Assembly (NCBI GenBank): GCA_947468255.1
Contig: CANIMM010000057.1
Coordinates: forward strand, 1-12,823
Origin: Chitinophagaceae bacterium
Lineage (GTDB): Bacteria; Bacteroidota; Bacteroidia; Chitinophagales; Chitinophagaceae
Length of the DNA stretch: 12,823 bases
Reading direction: 5' to 3'
Part shown: positions 1 through 7,617 of the stretch, one piece after another
Layout of the letters: the number at the start of each line of letters is the position of its first letter
How positions within the stretch are numbered: position 1 is the first letter of the stretch
Position numbers and translations under genes: made by a program
Notes under the pieces: model-generated
Seen by the model: only the letters and a program-made list of their open reading frames with translations
The model's database searches: none
What the model was told of the DNA's origin: nothing

Positions 1-474
1 CTTTCTGTAATCACGGCTGCTAAACCAAAAATTGCAGATTATGCTTTTACCACCCTGGTTCCCCAGTTAGGAATGGTCGATTACCGAGATGGAAAAAGTT
101 TTTGCATTGCAGATCTTCCCGGCATCATTGAAGGAGCCGCTGAGGGTAAGGGATTGGGACATCGATTTTTACGGCACATTGAACGCAATTCAATTTTACT
201 GTTTTTGATTCCAGCAGATTGTACGGATCACAAAAAAGAATTTGAAATATTGGTGAATGAATTAAAAGAATACAATGCCGAGATGCTGCAAAAGGATTTT
301 GTAATCGCTATCAGTAAAAACGATATGCTGGACGATGAGTTAAGGGCAGCGATCTCGAAAGAGTTGCCTCAAAAAATTCCACATATTTTTATTTCTTCCA
401 TTACAGGACAAGGGCTTCCGGAATTGAAAGACCTGCTTTGGAAAACTTTGAATGCTCCACCCAAAGAAATTTAA
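1..474 (+). CDS. obgE: GTPase ObgE/CgtA, 3' part (5' end outside window)
   Basis: This is the C-terminal part of the Obg GTPase, a ribosome-associated protein needed for large-subunit assembly and growth control. The reading frame is open from base 1, so the gene begins upstream; the first ATG in view (73) is internal. The Obg N-terminal domain and the G1 P-loop are outside the window. Visible are the switch I stretch AKPKIADYAFTTLVPQLG (codons 7-24), the G3 motif DLPGIIEGAAEGKGLGHRFL (from base 112), the G4 motif as SKND (bases 313-324, Ser in place of the usual Asn), and a G5-like SSITGQG. The protein ends soon after G5, so it has no long C-terminal OCT-type extension; short Obg proteins are usual in Bacteroidota. 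In this phylum obgE often follows adk, which may lie just upstream (inference). Confidence 0.95.
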   Translation, partial: LSVITAAKPKIADYAFTTLVPQLGMVDYRDGKSFCIADLPGIIEGAAEGKGLGHRFLRHIERNSILLFLIPADCTDHKKEFEILVNELKEYNAEMLQKDFVIAISKNDMLDDELRAAISKELPQKIPHIFISSITGQGLPELKDLLWKTLNAPPKEI

Positions 475-486
475 AAAATACAATCG

Positions 487-517
487 AAAAACCGCTACCA
501 AATAGCGGTTTTTTTAT
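487..517 (+). terminator. Rho-independent terminator after obgE
   Basis: A perfect 11-bp stem (487-497 with 503-513, core ACCGCTA/TAGCGGT) closes a 5-base loop CCAAA and runs into a T tract. It starts 12 bases after the obgE stop codon. The A tract on the left arm means it could also stop transcription on the minus strand. Confidence 0.9.
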
Positions 518-644
518 TTAAAGAATGCCAATAATTGCGAATGACCATCGCTTACAGACCCTATAATTGAAAAAACACAACCCCTTCCTTACTTCTATGA
601 TTCAAATAAAAAAAATGATTTTCCAAAGGATGACAATGAAAAAA

Positions 645-673
645 TTGCAATTCCTTCACAATAATGTAATTTG
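645..673 (+). promoter_or_regulatory. Possible promoter of the KAS III gene
   Basis: A TTG (645-647) lies 19 bases before TAATTTG (667-673). This resembles the Bacteroidota -33 TTG / -7 TAnnTTTG layout, but the -7 element is one base short. The start codon is 23 bases further on. The spacing fits; the incomplete -7 box keeps confidence low. Confidence 0.3.
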
Positions 674-696
674 CTATTTCACAAAAAGCTTGTTGC

Positions 697-1746
697 ATGT
701 TTAAGAGCAAAATTGCCGGTATCGGGAAGTATATCCCAGAAAATACCATCACCAATGAAGATCTGAAGAAATATATGGATACCAGTGACGAATGGATCCA
801 AGAACGAACCGGTATTCAAGAAAGGCATTATGCGCATCGAACCGAAGAAACTACCACTACCATGGGTGTAGCAGCCGCAAAAATCGCCATGGAAAGAGCC
901 GGCACTACGGCCAAAGAAATTGACTTTATTATTTTTGCGACCCTTAGCCCCGACTATTACTTTCCGGGATGCGGAGTACTGGTTCAAAGAGCCCTACAGA
1001 TGAATGAAATTGGCGCTTTAGATATCCGGAATCAATGCAGTGGATTCGTTTACGCATTGTCGATAGCCGACCAATTTATACAAACAGGAATGTACAAGAA
1101 CATATTGGTGATAGGCAGCGAAAAACATTCTTTTGGATTAGACTTCTCCACCAGAGGAAGAAATATTTCCGTAATATTTGGTGATGGTGCTGGAGCTGTA
1201 GTACTTCAGCCAACTCAAAAAACAAACCAAGGCATATTAAGTACGCACCTTCACAGTGATGGTGCAAGTGCAGAATTACTGGCTATGTATAATCCGGGAA
1301 CGCATGCCAATCATTGGGTGAAAGAAAAAATAGCGAATTATTCGGATGCTGAAATAGGTGATATGTTCATGAGCAAAGAGATGATTGATCAGGCACAAAA
1401 TTTTCCTTTTATGGATGGGCCGGCTGTATTTAAAAAAGCAATTGTAAAATTTCCGGAAGTAATCAAAGAAGCCTTAAATGCCAATGGACTAACCATTGCC
1501 AATTTAAATCTACTCATTCCTCACCAAGCTAATTTGCGCATTAGTCAATTTGTACAACAGAAACTGGAACTGCAGGACCACCAGGTATTCAATAATATTC
1601 AGCAATATGGTAATACTACGGCCGCTTCCATACCCATTGCCTTATGTGAAGCATGGGAACAGGGAAAAATTAATGAGGGCGACCTGGTTTGCCTAGCCGC
1701 ATTCGGCAGCGGATTTACTTGGGCAAGTGCATTGATTAGGTGGTAG
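697..1746 (+). CDS. fabH: 3-oxoacyl-ACP synthase III family protein (KAS III)
   Basis: This thiolase-fold enzyme should condense an acyl-CoA starter with malonyl-ACP, the first elongation step of type II fatty acid synthesis, in the cytoplasm. At 349 residues it is longer than E. coli FabH (317). The N-terminal DTSDEWIQERTGI (28-40) is the family hallmark. The catalytic triad is complete: Cys114 in NQCSGF, His276 in PHQAN, Asn306 in YGNTTAAS. The C-terminal FGSGFTWASALIRW matches the FabH end. By eye against FabH, the extra length is mainly an insertion of about 30 residues near 200-235, between THLHSDG and the DGPAVFK segment. The gene stands alone, about 220 bases after obgE, with no plsX, rpmF or acc gene beside it. 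It may therefore be a paralogue with a special starter or product rather than the main FabH (inference). Family assignment is firm; the symbol is by family. Confidence 0.92.
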   Translation: MFKSKIAGIGKYIPENTITNEDLKKYMDTSDEWIQERTGIQERHYAHRTEETTTTMGVAAAKIAMERAGTTAKEIDFIIFATLSPDYYFPGCGVLVQRALQMNEIGALDIRNQCSGFVYALSIADQFIQTGMYKNILVIGSEKHSFGLDFSTRGRNISVIFGDGAGAVVLQPTQKTNQGILSTHLHSDGASAELLAMYNPGTHANHWVKEKIANYSDAEIGDMFMSKEMIDQAQNFPFMDGPAVFKKAIVKFPEVIKEALNANGLTIANLNLLIPHQANLRISQFVQQKLELQDHQVFNNIQQYGNTTAASIPIALCEAWEQGKINEGDLVCLAAFGSGFTWASALIRW

Positions 1747-1801
1747 GAATTAATTTTACCGACAGCAAGGAGTTATTTAAAAAGAAAATCTAACATTGAG
1801 C

Positions 1802-1809
1802 TACCTTTG
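1802..1809 (+). promoter_or_regulatory. -7 promoter element of the lipid kinase gene
   Basis: TACCTTTG matches the Bacteroidota -7 consensus TAnnTTTG exactly and lies 16 bases before the ATG at 1826. No clear TTG is seen at the -33 position; only a T-rich stretch (1773-1778). The transcript would have a leader of roughly 10 bases. Confidence 0.5.
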
Positions 1810-1822
1810 TAAGTAATTACAA
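1807..1822. promoter_or_regulatory. Inverted repeat over the lipid kinase start site, possible operator
   Basis: TTGTAA (1807-1812) and TTACAA (1817-1822) form a perfect 6-bp inverted repeat around GTAA. It overlaps the end of the -7 element and covers the expected transcription start, where a repressor dimer could sit. AT-rich DNA makes such repeats fairly likely by chance. Confidence 0.3.
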
Positions 1823-1825
1823 GTA

Positions 1826-2731
1826 ATGAATCGCAGAATAATCTATTTAGTAAATCCCATTTCCGGCACTGGCGGAAAAAAGACTTTAATAAAAAAAATT
1901 GAAGAAAAAACAACGCTTCAGGGTATTCCATTTGAAATAGTATATACCAATGCCAAGGGTGATTATCAATTTTTAAAAGAAAAAATTCTCCTGGAGCAAA
2001 TTACAGATATTGTAATCTGCGGTGGCGATGGTACCGTAAGTAAGGTGGCTGGATCCTTGCTGAATGAAAATGTAAACATCGGTGTAATTCCCATGGGCTC
2101 TGGTAATGGCCTGGCATTGGCAGCAAAAATTTCTACAAAAATAGACTCGGCGCTAGCTATAATTTTCAAAGGTAATGCTGCTTATATCGACTCTTTCATT
2201 ATCAATGGCAGTTTTAGTTGTATGCTCTGCGGGCTTGGATTTGATGCACAAGTAGCACATGATTTTTCGAGGGAAACAGCTAGGGGACTGGCAACGTATA
2301 TTAAACAAACAATCATCAATTTTATCAGGGTTCGTCCATGGACTTTTGAAATTACCAATAAAGGACAATCATTTACTACTTCTGCCTACTTTATCAGCAT
2401 AGCCAATAGTAACCAGTTTGGCAACCAGTTTACCATTGCCCCCAAGGCTAGTCTGGCAGATGGTTTACTGGATATTGTTGTGGTAAAAAAAATGCCGAAG
2501 TACCGGTTTCTATGGTCTGTATTAAAACAGGTGCTGAATGGAAAATTGCAAGATTATGACGAGCGCTCCTTTCATAAAGAAGATGTATTGTACTTTCAAA
2601 CCGACCGACTAATCATACAAAACCCAGCAGCAGCTCCGCTCCACATAGATGGTGATCCATGCACCACATCAAGTGAATTTAAAATAGAAATAATTCCCAA
2701 TGCTTTCAAATTATTACAACCGGTTGTTTAG
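1826..2731 (+). CDS. YegS/BmrU-type diacylglycerol/lipid kinase
   Basis: This is a soluble lipid kinase of the DAGK catalytic family, which phosphorylates diacylglycerol or a related lipid with ATP at the inner face of the membrane. At 301 residues it has the usual length. In order: an N-terminal NPISGTGG nucleotide-loop motif (10-17); the signature GGDGT (66-70); GSGNG (91-95); GLGFDA (136-141); IANSNQFGN (192-200); SLADGLLDIV (209-218), which begins the C-terminal beta domain; and HIDGDP (273-278), matching the late Asp-containing motif of the family. The ATG at 1826 is chosen because the kinase fold begins at once (RRIIYLVNP) and a -7 promoter element lies 16 bases upstream. The gene converges with the patatin gene across 69 bases. 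The family includes diacylglycerol, phosphatidylglycerol and sphingoid-base kinases, so the true substrate cannot be read from the sequence. Confidence 0.93.
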   Translation: MNRRIIYLVNPISGTGGKKTLIKKIEEKTTLQGIPFEIVYTNAKGDYQFLKEKILLEQITDIVICGGDGTVSKVAGSLLNENVNIGVIPMGSGNGLALAAKISTKIDSALAIIFKGNAAYIDSFIINGSFSCMLCGLGFDAQVAHDFSRETARGLATYIKQTIINFIRVRPWTFEITNKGQSFTTSAYFISIANSNQFGNQFTIAPKASLADGLLDIVVVKKMPKYRFLWSVLKQVLNGKLQDYDERSFHKEDVLYFQTDRLIIQNPAAAPLHIDGDPCTTSSEFKIEIIPNAFKLLQPVV

Positions 2732-2800
2732 CTGTTTGAAATAATTCATAGTTACAGTAGAGGTTGCTACCATCTTTCAAAATTGGGTAGATTCAGTAAT

Positions 2801-5023
2801 TTATTTGCCAAGCAATGCTAAAAGCGCTGCCAACACTTTTTGGTTAGCAGCAGAATTAAAAGAGGCAATGACATCCTTTTTTTCAGAAGTGGTTAAATGG
2901 AAATTGAGTGCTGCCCCCTGGTCCTCCTTCTTGGGCTCATAAATAAAAGTAAGCCGATTCAGCTTGTCTCCGAATGAATTTTGTAAATAATTGAATTCAT
3001 TCGATTGGTTAAAATCCTGAAAATTATGCCAACTATGTTCCAAGATGGTAGCGGGTTTGGTTATCATATCCACCACTGAGCCTGTTTCATTGATTGGCTG
3101 CCAGTAATCATTCGCCCTGTCTCTTATCTGCAACACAATTACCCCAGAAGTATTGTTGTTAATCCATTCGCTGAAATGATCGATAAAGCGAAACGAAGTT
3201 TCCTGTCCAAAATTATCTTTTATCCCCGCATCCATTACATCAATAACCGGAATAGTAGGTAACCATACATTGGGCAATACATAAGGGAAAGTAGCATTCA
3301 TCCTTAAAGCGGTCAGCAGTCGGAGATTACCAGGATCTTGCCTTGCAAACAATGAGTTGAAATCCACCGCGTCGGGAGTATACGACTTGTCAGACGAAAA
3401 TGCCGAAGGTTTCATCATAAAACTGAGCGGCTGTGTGCCGATCATCATTTTTCGGCCGTCGAGCGTGACTACTGAATTGTATATAATCAGCGGGATATTT
3501 GCCGCCTTTTCGTCGGCAACATAATCCCTTAATTGTTTTTTCAAAATCCCTCCCGTATTTACATTCAATTTTTCTTCGAATGCATATCCTCGGTCTTTTA
3601 CATACTGATAAGGTCCAATAGAAAACTTTTGAGCAGGAGCAAAAAGATCCCGACTTACCATCGATGAAAATATTGGGTTTAACAGGTCTTCTGAAATATT
3701 TTCAATATACTCAGTAGCTTGTAAATTGATGGCAGTTGATTTTTTTCTTTCAGCATACAATTCCCTAAAATAGGTGGCGGATAACATCCCGCCACTTGCC
3801 CCACTGATTAAAAATGTTTGCTGCATCAATTTCCCGCCAGTAATTTGATCAAGCTGCTGTAAGGCATTCATCACGAAAGTGGCACTTCGCAATCCTCCTC
3901 CACTAACGTTCATGAAAACCATAACTGGTTTATCAGAAGACTGCTTTTTCTTCCAGCTATCTAGGATATTGATCATATTAGCCTTATCGCGGCTAATGAA
4001 TTCAGGCGTACACAATTGTTGTAGCGACTGTTTGTCGTAGGCGGGGCGTTCTGATTTTTGATTGTAATTGAGCCCATATGCCTTATTGCGAGGATCAATA
4101 ATTTCATTCTTAAAAAGAAAATTAAATCCCAAAACCAGCCCAAGCAAAAACAATACACTCCAACTCTGTAAAAAATAAGTAAGTGCTCCAATTGCGGCAA
4201 TCATAATTGCAAAAAATATAAAAATACTCGCCGCAGCAGGGGCTTGGAAAAATTTAATGTCCAAAAAGAAACCCACGGAGATTAAAAAGATAAAGGCAAC
4301 AATAATTCCCAACATGGCAGCAAAATGATGGCGCTTGAAAATAGTATCCAAGAAATCTTGACTGTAATGCACCACCGGCCTTGCTTTCTTAAATTTAAAA
4401 CGACTAGAAATAAAATAAGTCACCTTCATTCCAAAACCATCTGGTTGGGATTGCGCTGCTGTTTGATAGCTCTTTTTAAATTCATCAGGATTGGAAATAA
4501 CAGGAGTGATGGTACGCAAAATAGTCCTGTCGGCACTAAAAAAAAACGCAAAAGAAAAAGCAATACACAATATAAGACCTCCCAAAAATCCAATGACCAA
4601 CACTAGCTCTTCCGAAATGCCAATCAATTCTTTGTGCATATTAAACTGTACCGCTTTGGAGAGATAAAAAGAAAGAAAGAGCAACGGAAGGATAGCATTG
4701 TTAATGCAATATTTTAGAAAGGGTTTGGAAGTAGTAGCTAAAAATTTAAATCTTCTGGTATGCAAAATAAATGTGGTAATATTCCAGCTCATAAAAAATA
4801 CGCCCATCGTGATGCCTACCAATGCGGTGCTTAAAACATTCACCTTTCCCATATATTCAGGAACGAAAAAAAGGGAATCAGCCCCAAAATCTTTCAAGAA
4901 TCCACTGTTGAGCGTACTCGTTAATATTGCCCAAATGAGCAACAATATCTGGTACTTGCGAAAATGCAATATTAGCAGCTGAATGGGAAAAGAATAAAAA
5001 ATGTTTTTGAGGAGCAGGCGCAT
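2801..5023 (-). CDS. Membrane-anchored patatin-like phospholipase
   Basis: This 740-residue protein joins a hydrophobic N-terminal half to a patatin hydrolase domain, a Ser-Asp dyad lipid acyl hydrolase fold. Hydrophobic segments likely to cross the membrane lie near 22-42, 62-86, 105-124, 138-162, 233-255, 262-285 and 286-304; the exact number is uncertain. The patatin domain runs from about 365 to the C-terminus. It has the oxyanion-hole glycine loop SGGGLRSA (374-381), the nucleophile elbow GASGG with Ser410, and the dyad Asp598 in DAG followed by IKDNFG. All catalytic elements are present, so it is probably active on a lipid ester. It seems to stand alone: ctaA, also on the minus strand, ends 67 bases upstream of its start, so read-through from ctaA is possible. 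A weak -7-like TATCGTTG (5053-5046, minus strand) gives a possible own promoter. The natural substrate and the side of the membrane on which the active site sits are unknown. Confidence 0.88.
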   Translation of the reverse strand: MRLLLKNIFYSFPIQLLILHFRKYQILLLIWAILTSTLNSGFLKDFGADSLFFVPEYMGKVNVLSTALVGITMGVFFMSWNITTFILHTRRFKFLATTSKPFLKYCINNAILPLLFLSFYLSKAVQFNMHKELIGISEELVLVIGFLGGLILCIAFSFAFFFSADRTILRTITPVISNPDEFKKSYQTAAQSQPDGFGMKVTYFISSRFKFKKARPVVHYSQDFLDTIFKRHHFAAMLGIIVAFIFLISVGFFLDIKFFQAPAAASIFIFFAIMIAAIGALTYFLQSWSVLFLLGLVLGFNFLFKNEIIDPRNKAYGLNYNQKSERPAYDKQSLQQLCTPEFISRDKANMINILDSWKKKQSSDKPVMVFMNVSGGGLRSATFVMNALQQLDQITGGKLMQQTFLISGASGGMLSATYFRELYAERKKSTAINLQATEYIENISEDLLNPIFSSMVSRDLFAPAQKFSIGPYQYVKDRGYAFEEKLNVNTGGILKKQLRDYVADEKAANIPLIIYNSVVTLDGRKMMIGTQPLSFMMKPSAFSSDKSYTPDAVDFNSLFARQDPGNLRLLTALRMNATFPYVLPNVWLPTIPVIDVMDAGIKDNFGQETSFRFIDHFSEWINNNTSGVIVLQIRDRANDYWQPINETGSVVDMITKPATILEHSWHNFQDFNQSNEFNYLQNSFGDKLNRLTFIYEPKKEDQGAALNFHLTTSEKKDVIASFNSAANQKVLAALLALLGK

Positions 5024-5090
5024 TTAGATCGTTTTACTAAATATACAACGATAAAATTAGCGTTTTAATATGTATGATAGCTAAAAGGCC

Positions 5091-6161
5091 CTAGTTCCTT
5101 TGGGGAGCCCTAACCACATACAATAAACCAACTACCACCATTACTAGTAACATGGCAGTAAATTGATGTGCAACGCCTAGCCAAACAAGGCGATTAGAAT
5201 AGGTAGCATTAAGCACCGTTGCTATACCTAGTATAACCTGAATGCATACCAGCAGGAGCAGTGTTATTCTTAGTTGGGAGAAAAGGCGATTTTCCCGGAC
5301 GATACGGGCCTTCCAAAACCAGGTAATCATTAAACCAAACAGAAGGTACGCCAATCCCCTATGTATGAAATGGATGGCAATAGGATTGTAAACAAAATTT
5401 TTTGCTAATGGTAGCTCTTCAAACAAAGTTGCAGGAATCAATACCCCATTAATATCAGGCCAGGTAGGTGCCAATATTCCCGCCTTCAACCCGGCCATGA
5501 ATGCCCCATAGAGTAGCTGAAAAAAGAGCACTGCTGCTATAGACAATAATATATTTCGTAAGGACGAATTGGCTACTTGCTGTTCGGGTGAAACAATCAA
5601 CCGCAAGGCAAACCATCCAGTATAACTCAATAAAACTATCGCTGCAATAAAGTGGGTAGCCAGTTCAACATGTCCAACAAAATATTTTTCGGGCACCAAA
5701 CCGCTTTTTACCATCATCCACCCAATGGCACCCTGCAAAGCCCCAAAAATAAAAAGAACGATCATAGGAAGCACCATTTCTTTTTTAAATTTCCTTTTAA
5801 GGAGAAAATAAATGAAGCCGATTAAAAAAACCATTCCCATCATTCTTGCCCAAACCCGATGGAACCATTCCCAAAAAAAAATCGATTTGAACTCGGATAA
5901 AGTAAAATTCTGGTGTACGTATTTAAACTGATCTGTCCCCTTATACTTATCAAACTCTGCCTGCCAAGCAATCAAATCCAACGGTGGCAGCATTCCGGTC
6001 ACAGGTTTCCACTCGGTAATAGAAAGACCCGATTCTGTCAAACGAGTAATGCCCCCCAGCAGAATCTGAATCATTATCATTCCAACCCCTATTAATAACC
6101 AACTAGCGACTGCCCTAGCAGAGCGGCTATCAATACTATCATTTTTTAATATTTTACCCAT
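5091..6161 (-). CDS. ctaA: Heme A synthase, COX15/CtaA family
   Basis: This integral membrane enzyme oxidises the C8 methyl group of heme O to a formyl group, giving heme A for aa3-type cytochrome oxidases. At 356 residues with about eight hydrophobic helices it has the usual COX15 length. The family signature GGITRLTESGLSITEWKPV (36-54) follows the first helix. The four family histidines expected to bind the two hemes are visible as His101 (EWFHR), His170 (ELATH), His267 (HFIHRG) and His332 (GVAHQ). The only cysteine is Cys306 within a helix, so the loop cysteine pair of Bacillus-type CtaA is absent; this is the mitochondrial/alphaproteobacterial-like type. No oxidase subunit or ctaB gene is in view, so this is a solitary locus. 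It is divergent from rnhB and has a promoter element only a few bases before its start codon. Confidence 0.95.
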   Translation of the reverse strand: MGKILKNDSIDSRSARAVASWLLIGVGMIMIQILLGGITRLTESGLSITEWKPVTGMLPPLDLIAWQAEFDKYKGTDQFKYVHQNFTLSEFKSIFFWEWFHRVWARMMGMVFLIGFIYFLLKRKFKKEMVLPMIVLFIFGALQGAIGWMMVKSGLVPEKYFVGHVELATHFIAAIVLLSYTGWFALRLIVSPEQQVANSSLRNILLSIAAVLFFQLLYGAFMAGLKAGILAPTWPDINGVLIPATLFEELPLAKNFVYNPIAIHFIHRGLAYLLFGLMITWFWKARIVRENRLFSQLRITLLLLVCIQVILGIATVLNATYSNRLVWLGVAHQFTAMLLVMVVVGLLYVVRAPQRN

Positions 6162-6169
6162 AGCGATTG

Positions 6170-6203
6170 CAAAGTTAGCTCAGCAAAAGTTGATTCTCCT
6201 CAA
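6170..6203 (-). promoter_or_regulatory. Promoter of ctaA, nearly leaderless
   Basis: On the minus strand, TAACTTTG (6177-6170) matches TAnnTTTG exactly. A TTG (6203-6201) lies 23 bases upstream, slightly wide for a -33 box. The ctaA ATG begins at 6161, only 8 bases past the -7 element, so the leader would be a few bases at most. Confidence 0.45.
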
Positions 6204-6218
6204 TCAGTCGTAATTTTA
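6190..6218 (+). promoter_or_regulatory. Possible promoter of rnhB
   Basis: TTG (6190-6192) lies 18 bases before TAATTTTA (6211-6218), which differs from TAnnTTTG only in its last base. The rnhB ATG follows 28 bases later. It overlaps the upstream part of the divergent ctaA promoter. Confidence 0.35.
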
Positions 6219-6246
6219 ATCATAATATCAACTTTTTGTTAAACAC

Positions 6247-6834
6247 ATGTTACTTCCTTACTTTCAAAATATAGTACTCGAGGCTGGTCTGGATGAGGCC
6301 GGAAGAGGTTGCTATGCTGGGCCTGTATTTGCGGCGGCGGTGATTTTGCCAGTTGATTTTCATCACCCCCTACTCAACGACAGCAAGCAGCTTAAGGAAA
6401 AACAACGGGATTTGCTAAGGCCCATCATTGAAAAGGAAAGCGTTGCTTTTGCGGTGGCTTCGATCAATAACGATGAAATAGATGTCATCAATATTTTGCA
6501 GGCATCCTACAAAGCCATGCACCTTTCAATAGGCCAGTTAGCAGTAAAACCCGGCCAATTGCTTATTGACGGAAATCGATTTAAGCCCTATAAAAAAACA
6601 CCCCATACCTGCATAATAAAAGGGGATGGAAAATTTGCATCGATTGCGGCTGCCAGCATTTTAGCAAAAACCTATCGGGATGAACACATGCAAGAGCTTC
6701 ACAAGGAATTCCCCCATTATGGCTGGGATAAAAATAAAGCCTATGGCACTGCCATTCATCGCAAGGCAATTGAAAAATATGGCATTTGTAAATACCACCG
6801 TATCAGTTTTAATATTAATCCTACTAACTCGTAA
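6247..6834 (+). CDS. rnhB: Ribonuclease HII
   Basis: This cytoplasmic endonuclease cuts the RNA strand of RNA-DNA hybrids and nicks beside single ribonucleotides left in DNA. It is 195 residues, normal for RNase HII. The motif GLDEAGRGCYAGP (14-26) holds catalytic Asp16 and Glu17 and the GRG substrate loop. Asp108 in LLIDGN and Asp127 in KGDGKFASIAAASILAKTYR complete the metal-binding DEDD set. Tyr166 in KAYGT matches the conserved tyrosine that stacks on the ribonucleotide-DNA junction. The ATG at 6247 is the first in frame and gives a short N-terminus before the first strand, as is usual. The gene is divergent from ctaA and converges with yciO across about 140 bases in which I see no clear terminator. 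Confidence 0.96.
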   Translation: MLLPYFQNIVLEAGLDEAGRGCYAGPVFAAAVILPVDFHHPLLNDSKQLKEKQRDLLRPIIEKESVAFAVASINNDEIDVINILQASYKAMHLSIGQLAVKPGQLLIDGNRFKPYKKTPHTCIIKGDGKFASIAAASILAKTYRDEHMQELHKEFPHYGWDKNKAYGTAIHRKAIEKYGICKYHRISFNINPTNS

Positions 6835-6973
6835 TGTGAATTATACCGGGCCTTACTTTTCAGACTTGTCCCTGTTTCATTTCAGCAACACCCCTTTAAG
6901 CGTAGTCATAAAAAATGAAGCAACTCGTCTAAATTAAGCCCAACAATCATCAAAAAAATCGTGTCGATAAAAT

Positions 6974-7582
6974 TTAGCCGGCCCAATTCCCCAACCCTTG
7001 TCGGAGAATAGTCCATTCGTCAGTAGTGCAATCCACTATGGTAGAAGGTGTCATTCCGCCAATGCCCCCATCAATTACAAAGTCAACCTGGTGCTCAAAT
7101 TTTTCATGAATGATTTCAGGGTCCGTATAATCTTCTACCATTTCGCCGGGCAAAGAGGTACTCAGAATGGGATTGCCTAGGGTAGTCAAAATTTGTTGAC
7201 AGATAACATTATCGGGTACACGAAGCCCGATCGTGCTTTTTTTACTCTGCAATATTTTTGGCACCTGTTTACTAGCAGGCAAAATGAAAGTGTAAGGGCC
7301 CGGTAAATAATTTTTCAACATCCGATAAAGAGGGGTGTCGATGCTTTTGGTGTAATCACTTAGATGGCTCAGGTCGTTGCAGATAAAAGATAGCTGCGCC
7401 TTTTGAGGGTCGATATTTTTTATTTGGCAAATTTTTTCAATTGCCTTGTGCTGCATGATATCACATCCAAGACCGTAAATGGTGTCAGTGGGATATATTA
7501 TCACACCCCCATCTTGTAAGCATTCGATTACCTGATTAATCAATCTTGGCTGGGGATTTTCTGGATGTATTTGTAATAGCAT
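6974..7582 (-). CDS. yciO: YciO-type YrdC/Sua5-domain protein
   Basis: This is a 202-residue single-domain protein of the TsaC/Sua5/YrdC fold. TsaC/Sua5 enzymes make threonylcarbamoyl-AMP for the t6A modification of tRNA. The sequence resembles E. coli YciO rather than TsaC: the N-terminus IHPENPQPRLINQ (5-17), then GGVIIYPTDTIYGLGCD (25-41), PGPYTFILP (94-102), TIGLRVPDN (117-125) and the late DGGIGGMTPSTIVD (171-184). The K-x-R site of Sua5/TsaC appears here as Lys55-Asn-Ile, and the S-x-N site as Ser141-Thr-Ser. Both key second residues are therefore changed, as I recall for E. coli YciO. It probably binds nucleotide and RNA, but whether it makes threonylcarbamoyl-AMP is uncertain; a true TsaC/Sua5 is expected elsewhere in the genome. 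An upstream GGAG (7601-7598, minus strand) lies 15 bases before the ATG, too far to be a convincing ribosome binding site. Confidence 0.87.
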   Translation of the reverse strand: MLLQIHPENPQPRLINQVIECLQDGGVIIYPTDTIYGLGCDIMQHKAIEKICQIKNIDPQKAQLSFICNDLSHLSDYTKSIDTPLYRMLKNYLPGPYTFILPASKQVPKILQSKKSTIGLRVPDNVICQQILTTLGNPILSTSLPGEMVEDYTDPEIIHEKFEHQVDFVIDGGIGGMTPSTIVDCTTDEWTILRQGLGNWAG

Positions 7583-7617
7583 AGTTAATCAATTAAGCTC
7601 CTTTTTATGACTGATCC

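Noticed and set aside
2767..2790. CTACC/GGTAG inverted repeat between the lipid kinase and the patatin gene
   Set aside because: A 5-bp stem with a 14-base loop and no T run; not a credible terminator.
4325..4982. Plus-strand open frames of 93 and 94 codons inside the patatin gene
   Set aside because: They are antisense to the membrane-helix part of a well-supported gene and show no protein-like features.
697..5023. KAS III, lipid kinase and patatin as a lipid-metabolism operon or new pathway
   Set aside because: The kinase has its own -7 element, the patatin gene is on the opposite strand, and nothing shows shared regulation; adjacency alone is not evidence of a system.
6680..6937. 85-codon plus-strand frame overlapping the end of rnhB and extending past it
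   Set aside because: It is a shifted frame of rnhB (with its conserved C-terminal motifs in the real frame) continuing by chance into the intergenic region.
6835..6973. Gap between convergent rnhB and yciO checked for a terminator, tRNA or small gene
   Set aside because: No stable stem with a T run, no tRNA-like fold and no supported ORF were seen.
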